NCBI RefSeq assembly: GCF_010470675.1
Contig: NZ_VOIQ01000001.1
Span: 434,001-498,000, forward strand
Direction: 5' to 3'
From: Desulfovibrio sp. JC010
Lineage (GTDB): Bacteria > Desulfobacterota > Desulfovibrionia > Desulfovibrionales > Desulfovibrionaceae
Length of the DNA stretch: 64,000 bases
Made by a program: the position numbers and the translations under genes
Shown: one piece after another, positions 8,819 through 17,659 of the stretch
Position numbering within the stretch: the first letter of the stretch is position 1
Layout: each line of letters begins with the position of its first letter
The notes under the pieces: generated by a model
What the model was told of the DNA's origin: nothing
What the model saw: the letters and a program-made list of their open reading frames with translations, nothing else
Databases searched by the model: none

Positions 8819-8895
8819 GCGCCTGTAGCTCAGCTGGATAGAGTGCCGGACTACGAATCCGTAGGTCAGAGGTTCGAATCCTCTCAGGCGCGCCA
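8819..8895 (+). tRNA. tRNA-Arg, anticodon ACG, copy 2
   Basis: Base-for-base identical to the tRNA at 8542-8618, including the encoded CCA, and placed exactly 277 bases downstream. It has its own promoter and terminator, so the two copies are separate transcription units created by tandem duplication. Confidence 0.97.
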
Positions 8896-8907
8896 CTAAG
8901 TAAATTC

Positions 8908-8943
8908 AAAGGGTTACGATCAAATGATCGTAACCCTTTTTTT
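8908..8943 (+). terminator. Rho-independent terminator of tRNA-Arg copy 2
   Basis: The same perfect 15-bp stem as after copy 1, followed by a T-tract. The linker between tRNA and stem differs from copy 1 by a single base. Confidence 0.93.
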
Positions 8944-9101
8944 ATACCCATCCCCCGCACATCCACAAAATCTATTTTTTAAGCCTGATACGGCAATACT
9001 TCCTTGTTACCGCCTGCCCGGAGTGTTACTATCAAAAGTGATGACTCATGTTCCGTTCAATTTCTTAATCTGATCCGGAACCAAACAAACACGGTATTCA
9101 T

Positions 9102-11519
9102 ATGAAAAGCATTGTCTCCACACTGTCCCGCTATATGCTCTCCCTGTGCTTCTCCGCTATTTTCATTTTCGGGGGGCTGACGGTATATTTTATGATCACT
9201 GATTATCAGCGGGAAATCCTTGAGTCTGAAACTTCAATTTTCGGCGGAGTCGAAGACCGTTTGGTTAAAGAAGTTACACGGGTCCAGCACTCAATTGAAT
9301 TCACCCTGAACAACAACCAGAAAACAAGCATAAAAAATATCAAAGCCGCCATTCTGGAAGCCCATAGTCTGGCAGAGAATCTTTACGCCACATATAAAGA
9401 GACAATGAATGAAAAGGAGCTGAAAAACCTTATCAAAAAGACTCTCAACGCCATGGTTTTCGATTTTTCCGATTCATACCTGTTCATTTTGACAATGGAT
9501 GGAACAGGTCTGCTGAATCAGGGAATGCCTGAAATAGGACAAAAGAACGTCCTGAATATGAAAACGCAGGACAACAAACTGATCATTCAGGATATGATCG
9601 ACCTCATTGCACAAAGAGATGAAGGATACATAGAATACACGTGGCCCCGCCCCGGAAAGGACAGAACACCGCGCCAGAAAACATCATTCATTAAATTATT
9701 CAAACCGTTCAACTGGATCATCGGAACAGGAATATATTACGATACGGTCACCAGAAGGACTCAGGATGAAATACTGGGCAGACTCTCCCTGATGCACCGG
9801 GGCAGAGATGAAATTTTCGCGGGAACCTTTGACGGGAGATCTCTGCTTGGAGTGTCAAAAGGCAAGAATCTGCTTAACCTTAAAGATCAGGACGGAGTAT
9901 ATATAATCAAGGACCTGATCAGGACAGCCAAGACAGGCGGCGGCTTTATTACTTACAAAACCCCCACCTTCAGCCCGACTATCAAGTCATACAAGAAATT
10001 GAGTTACTGCTCATCTGTTCCGGAATGGGGCTGGTTTCTGTCATACGGCATAGATGTCGGCAGACTGGAATTCCTGCTCAAAGAACGCAAAGAAAAACTC
10101 TGGAACACGCTGCTTTTCCAAATTGCGGCAGTACTGGCCCTTGCGTTTCTGATTTCACTGGTCAGCATCTTCTTTTCGGGACACTTCAAAACCATGCTGG
10201 CGGATAACTTCAATTCACTTGAAAACTTTTTCCGCAAGGATACGGGATCCACCACAAAAATAGACCGCTCAAAAATCGACTTCAGCGAATTCGATAAAAT
10301 GGCAGAACTGGCCAACAGCATGATCGACAGCAGGGAATCCGCAAAAACAAAACTGCTAAAATCCGAAATAACCTACCGCGAAATATTCAACTCCACTAAA
10401 GATGCCATCGGTGTTCTGGATTTGCAGAAGAGGGTTTTCACTGATGTGAATCAGGCTTTTCTGGATTTCTTCAAAATGGAAAGAATGGACGCCATCGGCA
10501 TGAGCCCGGAGATAATCAGTTTCAACAGCCCGCCTTACGACAGCAAGTACGCCGCTGAACTGTTCAACAAAGCTCTTTCCGGTGAATCCGTACACTTTGA
10601 ATGGATGGTCAGAAAAAGCACCGGAGAGCCTTTCTGGACCGACAACCTTGCCAGAGTAGCCTCCATAGGCGGGGACAAAAAACTGCTTGTGGTAATGCGT
10701 GATGTCACCGAACGACGAAAGATGCAGAAAATTATGGTCCAGACCGAAAAAATGATGTCTGTGGGCGGACTGGCCGCAGGCATGGCTCACGAGATCAATA
10801 ATCCGCTGGGAATCATCATGCAGGTCACCCAGAACATAATCCGCAGGACATCGCCGACACTGAAAAGCAACCTGCCAGTTGCTGAAAAGTGCGACATCGA
10901 TCTGGATAATCTGCGTAACTATATGGATAAAAGAGGGATAAACGAATATCTGCGCAGCATTCAGGAGGCCGGCACGCGCGCGGCAGCAATTGTAAAATCA
11001 ATGCTTGATTTCAGCCGCAGGAGCACTTCCGCAAAATCCAGCGGGACAATTGAACCGGTAATTGAGACCGCCATTTCACTGGCATCAAACGACTACGATT
11101 TCAAAACAAAATACGACTTTAAAAAAATAAATATCATCCGTGATTTCAACTCATCACCCATGTTCAATTTTACGGAGATGGAAATAAGTCAGGTTATCCT
11201 CAACCTGATCAAAAATGCGGCTCAGGCCCTGTCTGAAGAAAAGAACACCCACAAAATTCCAACCATAACCATCAGGACTTCTTCTGATGAGAACTTCGTG
11301 CGTGTGGAAATTGAAGACAATGGTCCGGGCATGGACAACGACAAACTGAAACGAGTCTTCGAACCCTTTTATTCCACCAAGAGACCGGGGGTCGGAACCG
11401 GACTGGGACTTTCTGTGTCCTATTTTATCGTCACCCAGAATCACGGGGGAACAATAACAGCGGACTCCACTCCCGGTGAAGGGACCAGATTCACCATAAG
11501 CCTGCCCATACTGACCTAG
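9102..11519 (+). CDS. Membrane sensor histidine kinase (double Cache, PAS, HisKA, HATPase)
   Basis: An 805-residue kinase. Membrane segments at about 9-32 and 337-362 frame an extracytoplasmic sensor. That sensor contains two related Cache-like modules: both carry a TxDG strand start and an FNWIIGTG/WGWFLSYG-type strand, suggesting an internal duplication. A PAS domain at about 425-540 is followed by the phosphorylation motif AAGMAHEINNPLG with His563. The ATPase domain has the N-box NLIKNAAQAL, DNGPGMD, and GTGLGLSVSYF. The class resembles kinases that bind small organic acids through Cache domains. No response regulator gene is adjacent, so its partner is elsewhere. The stop is followed 12 bases later by the end of a convergent gene. 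Confidence 0.94.
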   Translation: MKSIVSTLSRYMLSLCFSAIFIFGGLTVYFMITDYQREILESETSIFGGVEDRLVKEVTRVQHSIEFTLNNNQKTSIKNIKAAILEAHSLAENLYATYKETMNEKELKNLIKKTLNAMVFDFSDSYLFILTMDGTGLLNQGMPEIGQKNVLNMKTQDNKLIIQDMIDLIAQRDEGYIEYTWPRPGKDRTPRQKTSFIKLFKPFNWIIGTGIYYDTVTRRTQDEILGRLSLMHRGRDEIFAGTFDGRSLLGVSKGKNLLNLKDQDGVYIIKDLIRTAKTGGGFITYKTPTFSPTIKSYKKLSYCSSVPEWGWFLSYGIDVGRLEFLLKERKEKLWNTLLFQIAAVLALAFLISLVSIFFSGHFKTMLADNFNSLENFFRKDTGSTTKIDRSKIDFSEFDKMAELANSMIDSRESAKTKLLKSEITYREIFNSTKDAIGVLDLQKRVFTDVNQAFLDFFKMERMDAIGMSPEIISFNSPPYDSKYAAELFNKALSGESVHFEWMVRKSTGEPFWTDNLARVASIGGDKKLLVVMRDVTERRKMQKIMVQTEKMMSVGGLAAGMAHEINNPLGIIMQVTQNIIRRTSPTLKSNLPVAEKCDIDLDNLRNYMDKRGINEYLRSIQEAGTRAAAIVKSMLDFSRRSTSAKSSGTIEPVIETAISLASNDYDFKTKYDFKKINIIRDFNSSPMFNFTEMEISQVILNLIKNAAQALSEEKNTHKIPTITIRTSSDENFVRVEIEDNGPGMDNDKLKRVFEPFYSTKRPGVGTGLGLSVSYFIVTQNHGGTITADSTPGEGTRFTISLPILT

Positions 11520-11531
11520 ACCCTGCTCCGG

Positions 11532-11939
11532 CTACCCTTCAAGCAGCATCTCAGCATAGATCTGGCTTTTGGTTTTGCCGAGGTTGGGCAGGTATTCGCC
11601 GTCGGCAATCAGGGACCAGACCAGCCGGGCCAGCCGGGCCGGGGCAACCTGGGTATAGCTGTTGCGGGCTTCAACCAGCTTTTCCTGCAGGATACGGGAA
11701 ACATTTTCATCTCCGCTAAGATCGAAAATAACATCTATATCGATACCCATTTCAATAATGCCGCCCAGATCAACAACCGGGATATCCTTTTCTTCGGCCA
11801 GTTTCCGGCCCGGAGTATCACACATTTCACAGACCGCCTTTACGGTCATCACACTCTCATTGGACATAGCTTTTTCCAGAAAAGCTTTACCTACTCTTCC
11901 CAACCCGACAATGGCAATATTGTGGTTTTCCAACGTCAC
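11532..11939 (-). CDS. Small Rossmann-fold NAD(P)-binding protein, unknown function
   Basis: A 135-residue protein. The N-terminal nucleotide-binding signature IAIVGLGRVGKAF resembles the first domain of homoserine dehydrogenase or dihydrodipicolinate reductase. A catalytic domain is absent, so it may bind NAD(P) or act as a redox sensor. The GTG at 11939 lies only 2 bases after the AGGAG ribosome binding site; a TTG at 11933 with 7-base spacing is a plausible alternative start. It converges on the histidine kinase and diverges from the macroglobulin gene. I do not recognise a named family. Confidence 0.75.
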   Translation of the reverse strand: MTLENHNIAIVGLGRVGKAFLEKAMSNESVMTVKAVCEMCDTPGRKLAEEKDIPVVDLGGIIEMGIDIDVIFDLSGDENVSRILQEKLVEARNSYTQVAPARLARLVWSLIADGEYLPNLGKTKSQIYAEMLLEG

Positions 11940-11973
11940 ACTCCTGTCTTAACCATAACTAATATATTTTTTA

Positions 11974-11989
11974 TAACTATACATAGTTA
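11974..11989. promoter_or_regulatory. Palindromic candidate operator
   Basis: TAACTAT and ATAGTTA form a perfect 7-bp inverted repeat with a 2-base centre. It lies in the AT-rich space between the divergent Rossmann-fold gene and the macroglobulin gene, where a dimeric repressor could act on both promoters. Confidence 0.35.
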
Positions 11990-12154
11990 CAACCATCTTG
12001 CAAACAATACTGAAGATACGGACAAACAAGGATATGCCGTGCTATTATCCGGAGACTGGATATTTTCCACGATGACGGTGCTGCAAAAAAATGGCATCAT
12101 CCATTCACTAAACGGACGCAATATTAATAGTATATATAAAAAGAGGATTTCACC

Positions 12155-15100
12155 ATGGACAGAGGACCAACCCCGTTCAAGGACAAAAAAAACATCATCA
12201 TCGCTCTGCTGCTCATGATCTGCATGATTCAGGCGGCAGGTCTGCTCAAGACCAAACATGAATCAGTCTCCGCAAGGATGAACTCGGGAGAAGGCGTAAA
12301 GGTCACCGACGTCAGTCTCGACAGTCAGGGTTATTCACAACTGCTGCTTGCCTTTGATATGCCCATCGGCCCGGAAGCACCTTCCTATGCCCTGAAAAAA
12401 GCCCCGGCAACCATCACCCCGGAAGTAAAAGGAGAATGGCGCTGGATCAACCCCTATGCCCTGCGCTTCACCGCCGACCCGGCGTTCAAGGGCGACACCC
12501 GCTTCACCATTGAAATGAAGCCTGAAAACTTCCTGCTGAACGGCCAGATCCTTCGCGGGGAAACAAAATTCAACGTGCAGACCGGAAGCTTCGGAGTCAA
12601 AGAGATCGGCCTGCGCACGGAACCGCTGCCCGGACAAGGCCGAAAGGTCCGCATTGAAGGCCACATCAATTTCAGCAATTACGTAACCCCGGAAAACACC
12701 CTCAAAAATCTTTCCCTGAGCGGACCGGACGGTAAGGATATCCCCTTAAGCATCACTACCAATTATGATGACTACTACCAACGCTTTGTAAGTGCTCCGG
12801 TCGAGAAGGAATTAGAGCCGAAAACATACGTCCTCAAAATCAACAAAGATCTGCCCGATGGACGCGGGGCCATGGTGCTGGGCAAAGATTATGAAAAGAA
12901 AATCGAAATAGTTTTCGATCCCGTGCTCGGCTATTCCGGTTACAAAGCTGCAAGCAGCCTTTCCGGGGCCCGGTTGGAACTTGGCTTTTCCAGCCCGGTA
13001 ATCCCGGCGCAGGGACTTGAGATGCTCTCCATCAATCCCGCGCTCAATGTTTCCGCAGCTGCGTCCGGTAAAAAACTGATCCTCTCCGGCCCCTTCAAGC
13101 CGGGTAAAAAATATTCCGTCACCCTGAAAAAAGGACTTGCCGCAGCTGACGGTGCGCTGCTCGAAAAAACAATCACCGAAAACATCTCCATCCCGGACAT
13201 ATCCCCCACCGCCGACTTTTCTTCTGCCGGGATGTTTCTCTCGGAATCCGGAGACAAGACCCTCGGTATAGAAACCGTTAACACCCGTGAAGTAAACGTC
13301 ACCGTGGACCGGGTCTTCCCTAACAACCTGTTCTCGCTCTTCACCCATTACGGGTACATGGCCTTTGATCCCAACACCTACGGCGGCGGCATTTCCGCTG
13401 CTCTGGGTAATAGAATTTTCTCCGGCAGGATTAAAACCTCCGGCAAAAAGAACTTAAAAACCACCACTCCGCTGTCCGTAAAAAGCTTCATTGCCAAAGG
13501 AGGCAAGGGACTTTACCGTATTGCGGCCACAATCCCGGGGCAAGGGCGCGGCGTACAACGCTGGGTCATGATCACAGATCTCGGAGTGGTCGCCAAGCAG
13601 GGCGATGATGAAACCCTGTTCTGGATTTCCTCTCTTTCCAATCTCAAGCCCGTGGTTGATGCCAAAGTACAGCTGATCAGCAACCGCAACCAGCTCATTG
13701 CAACCGGGACCACCAATTCACGCGGCATACTGGTCATCAAAAAAAATAAAATGCGCAAGGACCTCGGCCGCCCGTATATGGCTGTAGTTACCCGCAAAAA
13801 CGACATGACTTTCATGCTCATGGACCGTTTTGCCACCGACCGGGCCGGGCTTGATATTGCCGGGCAACGACTCTCTCCTAAAGGCTTGACCGCCTTCACT
13901 TACGGAGAACGCAACCTCTACCGTCCCGGTGAGACTGTAAAAGGCGTTGCCGTGGTCCGCGACCGCAGCCTCAAGCCGCCCAAGAAAATGCCCGTGATTC
14001 TGATCTACTCCGACCAGCGCGGACGGGAACTTTTCCGCCGCACCGTGCACACCGATGATCAGGGCATGATTGAATTCAAACGGGCCGTCCCCGACTACTC
14101 GCCTACCGGACAATTCAACATCAAACTGCTGGCCGGAAAGGAACGGATCGGCAACTTCCGCTACTTGGTGGAAGACTTCATGCCCGACCGCATCAGCGCG
14201 GAAATCATCACCGCAAAATCTGCCTCCGCAGGTCAGGACCTGAATTTCGAAGTTGAAGGACGCTATCTGTTCGGTCCCCCGGCGGAAGACCTTCCGGTAT
14301 CTGCACGGGTAATGCTGGAACCGGCCCAGTTCAATCCTGAAGGCTACGAGACCTATCGCTTCAACACAGATAAGAGCAGCTTCAAACCCCGCGAAATTCT
14401 GAAAACAGAAGCCAGACTGGACGAGTCCGGCAAGTTTTCTTTCTCCGCAGCCATTCCGTCCAGTCTCAAATCCGACTCAGCCATTCAGGCCCGGCTCACC
14501 GCACGGGTCAGCGAGACCGGAGGTCGCGGGGTTACCGCCAGCAAAACCGATGCTGTACTCATTTCAAAATTCTTCCCCGGCCTGAAAATGCTGGACAAAC
14601 AGGGCTACGAGCAAGGCGAATCCGTCAAACTCGATTACGTGACCCTGACCCCGCAGGGCGAAAAAACCAAGGCCGGAAAGCTGATCATGAAGCTTTACCG
14701 CGACCGCTGGCAGACCATTGTGCGGGCCACTCCGTCCGGTTCATATAAATATGTCACCGAACGCGACCCGCAACTAATGGAAACCCGCGAAATTTCCGCA
14801 ACCGACGCCACGGGATCATTCAAGGTCAGCCCGCCGGAATTCGGCAGCTACCGCGTTATCCTCAGCGATCCCGCATCCGGGGTTTCCGCACAGGCTGACT
14901 TTTTCTGCGGCGGCTGGGGCTATTCCCCGTGGGCCTTGGAAAACCCGGCCCGCCTTGAAATCATCCCCACCCGCAAAGGCGATTACAAGCCCGGCGAAAT
15001 GGCCGAGTACCAGATCCGCACTCCCTTTGCCGGACGCATGCTCATTGCCATTGAAGATAACACCATCCGCTGGACCAAGACCCTTGAGGTCAAAGGCAAT

Positions 15101-17554
15101 ACCGCCACCATCAAGGTTCCGGTGCAAAAAGGAATCAGCACCAACGCTTACGTAACCGCCACCCTGATCCGCACGGTGAACAAGCTTGAAGCCGGGTCCA
15201 GTGCCCGGGCGGTAGGTGCGGTGCCTCTTTTCGTGGACCGCGAAAGCAACAGGCTGGGCATCGACATCACCTGTCCTAAGACCACCCGCCCCGAACGGAC
15301 CGTGGCCTTGCAGGTACAGACCAAACCCGGTGCCAAGCTGACCATTGCCGCTGTGGATGAAGGCATCCTGCGTCTTTCCAATCAAAAAACTCCCAGCCCC
15401 TTTGACTACTTCTATGCCAAACGCGCCCTCGGCGTGCGCTGGTCTGATACCTTCGGGCTGCTCATGCCCGATGCCGGACCGATCAACAAATCCGCGGCAG
15501 GCGGCGGCAGGGAACTGGCCATGATGAAACAGTTTGCAGGCAGTTCCGCCATCCGCAGGGTCAAGCCGGTCACTTTCTGGTCCGGGATCATTACTGCGGA
15601 CAAACACGGCAAGGCTGTCTTCAATGCTGAAATACCTGAATTCAGCGGTGCGTTACGCATCATGACTGTAGTCAGCGACGGTAAGAAATTCGGCTCGGCC
15701 TCAAAAATCATGACCGTGCGTTCGCCGCTTATGGTCACCCCGACCCTGCCCCGTTTTCTGGCCCCGGAAGAAATATTCGATATCCCGGTCAGCGTGCGCA
15801 ACGATACCCCGGAAGACGGCAATTTTAGCATTGCTATCAAAACCAGCGGTGCCTTGCACAATGAAATGGGACTTGAAGGATTCATAGTTCCGCAATCCAG
15901 ACAGAAAACCGCTTTCTTCAAAACCGAAACAGGAACGGATCTCGGCCCTGCAACCTTCAAATTCGCAGTGGAAGGCAACAATGAAATGGCCGGGACATCT
16001 ATCGACCTGAACATCCGCGCGGCCCTGCCTGTGCAGCGTTCAGCACAGTCCGGTTTCATAAAAGATAAATCGACCGTGTTTCCTGCCAAGCTGGAAGGCA
16101 TGCGCGTGGCAACAGCCGAGCGCACCATCGTCATCGGCAACCAGCCCATGATCAGGCTGGCCGGGAAACTCGATTACCTGCTCAAATATCCCTACGGATG
16201 CGCAGAGCAGACTGTTTCACAGGCTTTCCCGCTTTTGAAATTTCCGGAACTGGCCCGCGAGCTTTCGCCGCAATCCTTTAAAAAGGAATCCCCGCAATAC
16301 ATGGTTCAGTCCGCTCTGAGCAGGCTCTCCATGATGCAGACCTCGGACGGCGGTTTTGCCATGTGGCCCGGAGGACATCGCTCCGAGCCGTGGGTATCCG
16401 TCTACGTGCTGCATTTCCTGCAACAGGCCGCAATCTCCGGTTATCAGGTGGATTCCATGCTCCTCAACCGCGCCAAGCGGTTTGTCTCCAACAACTATGC
16501 CGATACAATTCGCGACGGCTATTCATACCTGTTGCCCTGCTACGCCCAGTACGTGCTGGCCCGTTCCGGCAAGGTCATGCACGGTCCCATGAACTATCTG
16601 CGCGAGCGCAAGGCAGCGGACATGGACAAACTCTCCCTGACCCTGCTGGCCGGAGCCTTTGCCGCTTCCGGCGACATGGCCGCATACCGGGAACTTATCT
16701 CCGCCAAGCCTGCACCGCTTAAAGGCAAGGACAAAGACGAGCATCTCAGCTCCGAAGTCCGTGATCTCGCCCTTGAACTGCTGGTGCGCATGGAGGCCGA
16801 TCGCAAGGACGACGCCATCCCGCAGCTTGCCGACAAACTCTACAATCTCATGGCCGACAACGGACGCAACATCACTCAGGATAACGCGCTCGGTTTTGTC
16901 GCGCTGGGCAGTTTTTTCGCTCAGACCAAATCCGCGCCGCACCCTGCCGGGAAAATCATGAGTGGAGGTAAAGAACTGGCATCGTTCAAAACCAACGAAA
17001 CTGCACAGGCGATTGTAGCTGGCGATGCTCCGCTTTCCATTGAGCTTGAATCTGCTCCCAAGGAAGGCACCTTTGTCTGGTCCATCAACAGCCGAGCCGT
17101 GCCGAGCATCGAAAGCTGGGAGCCATATTCCAACGGACTTGAAATCAAGCGGGAGTTTCTCACACGTGACGGTGAGCCCCTCGACGTAAACGATATCAAG
17201 CAGGGACAGTTGGTAGCCATGCGCACGGTGGTCAGTTCCACTGCCAAGCCTGTAGCCAATGCGGTGATCAGTTGTCTGCTGCCGTCCGGTCTTGAGCCGG
17301 AGAACACCAAGCTCGCCACCCGCGAGGATCTGCCGTGGATCGCCAAGGGTAACGTCAGTCCCGATCACGTGGATATCCGCGATGACCGCATCTTGGTCTT
17401 TTCCGACATCCCCGCCAAGGGCAAGATCGAGAACGTGACCCTGCTGCGCGCCGTCACCCGCGGGGAGTTCAAAGTGCCCCCGGTGCAGGTGGAAGGTATG
17501 TACGATCCTGAAAAATCCGCAGCAACGGCATTAGGTAAGATGAGTATTGAGTGA
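12155..17554 (+). CDS. Alpha-2-macroglobulin family protein with thioester motif
   Basis: A 1799-residue exported protein. An N-terminal hydrophobic segment (about residues 14-28) acts as signal or anchor. It lacks a strict lipobox, since the Cys is preceded by LMI. The middle holds macroglobulin-type beta domains. The thioester motif GCAEQ is at Cys1349, within the alpha-helical thioester domain. Bacterial macroglobulins of this class trap proteases in the periplasm by a thioester link and are encoded beside penicillin-binding protein 1C, exactly as here. A clear ribosome binding site (AGAGGA) precedes the ATG. The protein is somewhat longer than the roughly 1650 residues of E. coli YfhM. 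A candidate palindromic operator lies upstream. Confidence 0.95.
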   Translation: MDRGPTPFKDKKNIIIALLLMICMIQAAGLLKTKHESVSARMNSGEGVKVTDVSLDSQGYSQLLLAFDMPIGPEAPSYALKKAPATITPEVKGEWRWINPYALRFTADPAFKGDTRFTIEMKPENFLLNGQILRGETKFNVQTGSFGVKEIGLRTEPLPGQGRKVRIEGHINFSNYVTPENTLKNLSLSGPDGKDIPLSITTNYDDYYQRFVSAPVEKELEPKTYVLKINKDLPDGRGAMVLGKDYEKKIEIVFDPVLGYSGYKAASSLSGARLELGFSSPVIPAQGLEMLSINPALNVSAAASGKKLILSGPFKPGKKYSVTLKKGLAAADGALLEKTITENISIPDISPTADFSSAGMFLSESGDKTLGIETVNTREVNVTVDRVFPNNLFSLFTHYGYMAFDPNTYGGGISAALGNRIFSGRIKTSGKKNLKTTTPLSVKSFIAKGGKGLYRIAATIPGQGRGVQRWVMITDLGVVAKQGDDETLFWISSLSNLKPVVDAKVQLISNRNQLIATGTTNSRGILVIKKNKMRKDLGRPYMAVVTRKNDMTFMLMDRFATDRAGLDIAGQRLSPKGLTAFTYGERNLYRPGETVKGVAVVRDRSLKPPKKMPVILIYSDQRGRELFRRTVHTDDQGMIEFKRAVPDYSPTGQFNIKLLAGKERIGNFRYLVEDFMPDRISAEIITAKSASAGQDLNFEVEGRYLFGPPAEDLPVSARVMLEPAQFNPEGYETYRFNTDKSSFKPREILKTEARLDESGKFSFSAAIPSSLKSDSAIQARLTARVSETGGRGVTASKTDAVLISKFFPGLKMLDKQGYEQGESVKLDYVTLTPQGEKTKAGKLIMKLYRDRWQTIVRATPSGSYKYVTERDPQLMETREISATDATGSFKVSPPEFGSYRVILSDPASGVSAQADFFCGGWGYSPWALENPARLEIIPTRKGDYKPGEMAEYQIRTPFAGRMLIAIEDNTIRWTKTLEVKGNTATIKVPVQKGISTNAYVTATLIRTVNKLEAGSSARAVGAVPLFVDRESNRLGIDITCPKTTRPERTVALQVQTKPGAKLTIAAVDEGILRLSNQKTPSPFDYFYAKRALGVRWSDTFGLLMPDAGPINKSAAGGGRELAMMKQFAGSSAIRRVKPVTFWSGIITADKHGKAVFNAEIPEFSGALRIMTVVSDGKKFGSASKIMTVRSPLMVTPTLPRFLAPEEIFDIPVSVRNDTPEDGNFSIAIKTSGALHNEMGLEGFIVPQSRQKTAFFKTETGTDLGPATFKFAVEGNNEMAGTSIDLNIRAALPVQRSAQSGFIKDKSTVFPAKLEGMRVATAERTIVIGNQPMIRLAGKLDYLLKYPYGCAEQTVSQAFPLLKFPELARELSPQSFKKESPQYMVQSALSRLSMMQTSDGGFAMWPGGHRSEPWVSVYVLHFLQQAAISGYQVDSMLLNRAKRFVSNNYADTIRDGYSYLLPCYAQYVLARSGKVMHGPMNYLRERKAADMDKLSLTLLAGAFAASGDMAAYRELISAKPAPLKGKDKDEHLSSEVRDLALELLVRMEADRKDDAIPQLADKLYNLMADNGRNITQDNALGFVALGSFFAQTKSAPHPAGKIMSGGKELASFKTNETAQAIVAGDAPLSIELESAPKEGTFVWSINSRAVPSIESWEPYSNGLEIKREFLTRDGEPLDVNDIKQGQLVAMRTVVSSTAKPVANAVISCLLPSGLEPENTKLATREDLPWIAKGNVSPDHVDIRDDRILVFSDIPAKGKIENVTLLRAVTRGEFKVPPVQVEGMYDPEKSAATALGKMSIE

Positions 17555-17640
17555 TGTCTCCGGCGTCTGGGGAAGGGAAACTTTTGCAAAAGTTCCCCTT
17601 CCCCAGACCCCATCCCTTCAAAACCTTTTAGTTGTACCGT
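17554..17640. repeat. Dispersed intergenic repeat with long hairpin (copy A)
   Basis: Directly after the macroglobulin stop lies CTCCGGCG followed by a near-perfect 21-bp inverted repeat (17566-17607, one mismatch, no loop). CTGGGGAAGGGAAA is shared with the copy at 42280. It could end or attenuate transcription between the macroglobulin gene and pbpC, or be a passive repeat. Confidence 0.7.
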
Positions 17641-17659
17641 TAGTTAAGTTCAGGCCGTG

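Noticed and set aside
8542-8895. Possible prophage or island attachment site at the duplicated tRNA-Arg
   Set aside because: No integrase gene, no truncated tRNA end and no foreign genes lie beside it. Each copy is a complete unit with promoter and terminator, so plain tandem duplication explains it.
8507-8966. Minus-strand open frames with the sequence LRGFEPLTYGFVVRHSIQ and similar
   Set aside because: They are antisense to the two tRNA-Arg genes. This translation is a classic artefact of reading a tRNA backwards.
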